From Candidatus Rokuibacteriota bacterium (GTDB lineage Bacteria > Methylomirabilota > Methylomirabilia > Rokubacteriales > CSP1-6), in contig QHRT01000044.1 of assembly GCA_003220195.1 (NCBI GenBank), positions 1 to 15,341 on the forward strand: a stretch of DNA of 15,341 bases, in the 5' to 3' direction. How positions within the stretch are numbered: position 1 is the first letter of the stretch; each line of letters starts with the position of its first letter. Below the pieces are notes generated by a model. That model was given only the letters and a program-made list of their open reading frames with translations, had not been told where the DNA came from and made no database searches. Below are positions 14,464-15,341 of this stretch, in pieces. The translations under genes were made by a program, and so were the position numbers.

Positions 14464-14531
14464 TATCGCTGTCGAACTCCCGGATTCACGCCGCGGCCTT
14501 CGGCCGCGGTGCCCTGCAGTTTCGACAGGCG
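14464..14531. repeat. Nested inverted repeat, copy 2 of the repeated palindrome
   Basis: The outer arms CTGTCGAA (14469-14476) and TTCGACAG (14521-14528) are perfectly complementary. Inside them lies a second perfect palindrome, CCGCGGCC-TTC-GGCCGCGG (14491-14509). The left arm contains the 13 bases TATCGCTGTCGAA found also at 12655-12667. No T-run follows, so it is not a typical terminator. Confidence 0.6.
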
Positions 14532-14540
14532 AGCGACGAT

Positions 14541-14981
14541 GTGCTGACCCTATCGCGAACCGCGGCCGAAAACTGGTGCGTGGCCCACGGCGTGCTTCTG
14601 GACGGGCGACGACGCCCGGATGAACCAGCCTGCGCAGCTCGATTCGACATTCCCGAAGATGCCGGCCGCCGCATCGGCATGGTTGCGGAGCGGATGGCCC
14701 ACTACGAAAGCGAGCCGGAAATCCTCGTCTGGTTTACGGAGTGGGGCGTATGGCCGTCTGGCGAGAGACCACACATCTTCACTCGCCTCCGTGCCTCCTA
14801 TGGCGAGAACCGCCCCCTCATCGAGACTCCTGGCCACGTCTTTCAGCGATTGGAACAGGACGATGCCATATCATTCGTCACCCTTGGTGTGCTATTTCTC
14901 TGGGCCGTCTACGTGGTCGGTGGAAGTGGAAACCGCCTGGTCCACTACTCTCACGACGAAGTTGGTTGGTCGGCGCTCTGA
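14541..14981 (+). CDS. Conserved hypothetical protein, about 146 residues
   Basis: The protein reads convincingly as a real soluble domain: an N-terminal helix LTLSRTAAENWCVAHGV, then RFDIPEDAGRRIGMVAERMA, a Trp-rich core ILVWFTEWGVWPSGERPHIF, RLRASYGENRPLIETPGHVF, a hydrophobic stretch ISFVTLGVLFLWAVYVV and an ending LVHYSHDEVGW. I associate this pattern with uncharacterised proteins of environmental bacteria but know no function. GTG 14541 is preferred because residues before it are encoded by the nested inverted repeat (14464-14531) and look non-coding; TTG 14460 is the longest alternative. It follows an ABC_sub_bind stub and precedes an ABC_sub_bind gene, on the same strand as both. No attC-like site follows it. 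Confidence 0.7.
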   Translation: MLTLSRTAAENWCVAHGVLLDGRRRPDEPACAARFDIPEDAGRRIGMVAERMAHYESEPEILVWFTEWGVWPSGERPHIFTRLRASYGENRPLIETPGHVFQRLEQDDAISFVTLGVLFLWAVYVVGGSGNRLVHYSHDEVGWSAL

Positions 14982-15036
14982 CGCCGTGTCGTCCGAATTG
15001 AGCGAAGAGCGATGCGCGCAGTCCAGATGAGCGACG

Positions 15037-15341
15037 GTGCGCCGCTATAGCCAGCGCCGGCTGGTGCGAGCTGCCCGGGCCCTGGTCGCCATCAGCTTGC
15101 TGTCCGGCTGCGAAATTCCCGGACAGCGGGCCACGAAAGTACCCCGGATAGGTTTCCTGGCTGTGAGCTCCCGCGAGGGCCGAGCGTTCTTGATCGAAGG
15201 CTTTCTGCAGGGGCTACGCCAGCACGGTTACGTCGAGGGCCGGAACCTTCTCATCGAGTACCGTTTTTCGGAAGGCCGCAACGAGCGGCTGCCCGACCTC
15301 GCGGCCGAGCTGGTCGCCCTGAAGGTGAATCTGATCGTGGC
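15037..15341 (+). CDS. ABC transporter substrate-binding lipoprotein (ABC_sub_bind family), N-terminal part
   Basis: This is the first 101 codons of a periplasmic substrate-binding lipoprotein that continues past the window. It starts at GTG 15037 after an in-frame stop at 15028. The signal has an Arg-rich start (MRRYSQRRLVRAARA), a hydrophobic stretch and a lipobox LLSGC, with Cys25 the lipidated residue. The mature part begins the family fold: RIGFLAVSSREGRAFLIEGF, LRQHGYVEGRNLLIEYRFSE and RLPDLAAELVALKVNLIV. The substrate is not known for most of this family. GTG 15064 is an alternative start; neither has a strong ribosome site. Two C-terminal stubs of the same family lie upstream, pointing to a tandem cluster disrupted by insertions. 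Confidence 0.88.
   Translation, partial: MRRYSQRRLVRAARALVAISLLSGCEIPGQRATKVPRIGFLAVSSREGRAFLIEGFLQGLRQHGYVEGRNLLIEYRFSEGRNERLPDLAAELVALKVNLIV

Overview
The window is GC-rich bacterial DNA, densely coded over its first 12.6 kb, with genes on both strands and many GTG starts or stop/start overlaps. No rRNA, tRNA, CRISPR array or transposase was seen. The gene mix (paired acyl-CoA dehydrogenases, a CaiB/BaiF CoA-transferase, a MaoC-like hotdog protein and ABC_sub_bind lipoproteins) fits an environmental, probably soil or subsurface, high-GC lineage such as Rokubacteria/Methylomirabilota or a proteobacterium. That assignment is inference; no phylogenetic marker is present.

Layout. (1) 1-211, minus: start of an SdhA/FrdA-type flavoprotein, divergent from (2) 401-4643, plus: a tightly coupled run of tRNA-dihydrouridine synthase, circularly permuted ATP-grasp, alpha-E (DUF403) and transglutaminase-like protease. 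The last three form the known ATP-grasp/alpha-E/transglutaminase peptide-modification cluster. (3) 4644-5744, minus, tail-to-tail with the above: a D-threonine aldolase-like PLP enzyme. (4) 5804-8094, minus: lemA, a secreted TPM-domain protein with a Gly-rich tail, a soluble TPM-domain protein and a small conserved hypothetical. (5) 8126-8898, plus: a MaoC-like hotdog gene that looks broken by an internal deletion and frameshift. (6) 9051-12575, plus: an operon of two different acyl-CoA dehydrogenases and a family III CoA-transferase, behind a recognisable promoter; the genes suggest catabolism of a carboxylic acid through CoA activation and dehydrogenation.

(7) 12576-15036 is different: lower GC, sparse coding and a patchwork of parts. 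It holds two C-terminal stubs of ABC_sub_bind lipoprotein genes (12905-12982 and 14312-14434), an orphan two-helix membrane protein, an integron attC-like site directly after it, a HIT-family gene, a conserved hypothetical gene, and two copies of a 13-base motif that each form the left arm of an inverted repeat. The window ends inside the start of an ABC_sub_bind lipoprotein gene (15037 onward). I read this segment as an accessory insertion zone, possibly cassette-derived, between a catabolic operon and a transporter gene.

Most unusual points: the attC-like element, the paired ABC_sub_bind stubs, the repeated palindromes, loss of the FAD-linking histidine in the SdhA/FrdA-like protein, atypical catalytic positions in both acyl-CoA dehydrogenases, the missing canonical start codon of the secreted TPM gene, and the decayed MaoC gene.
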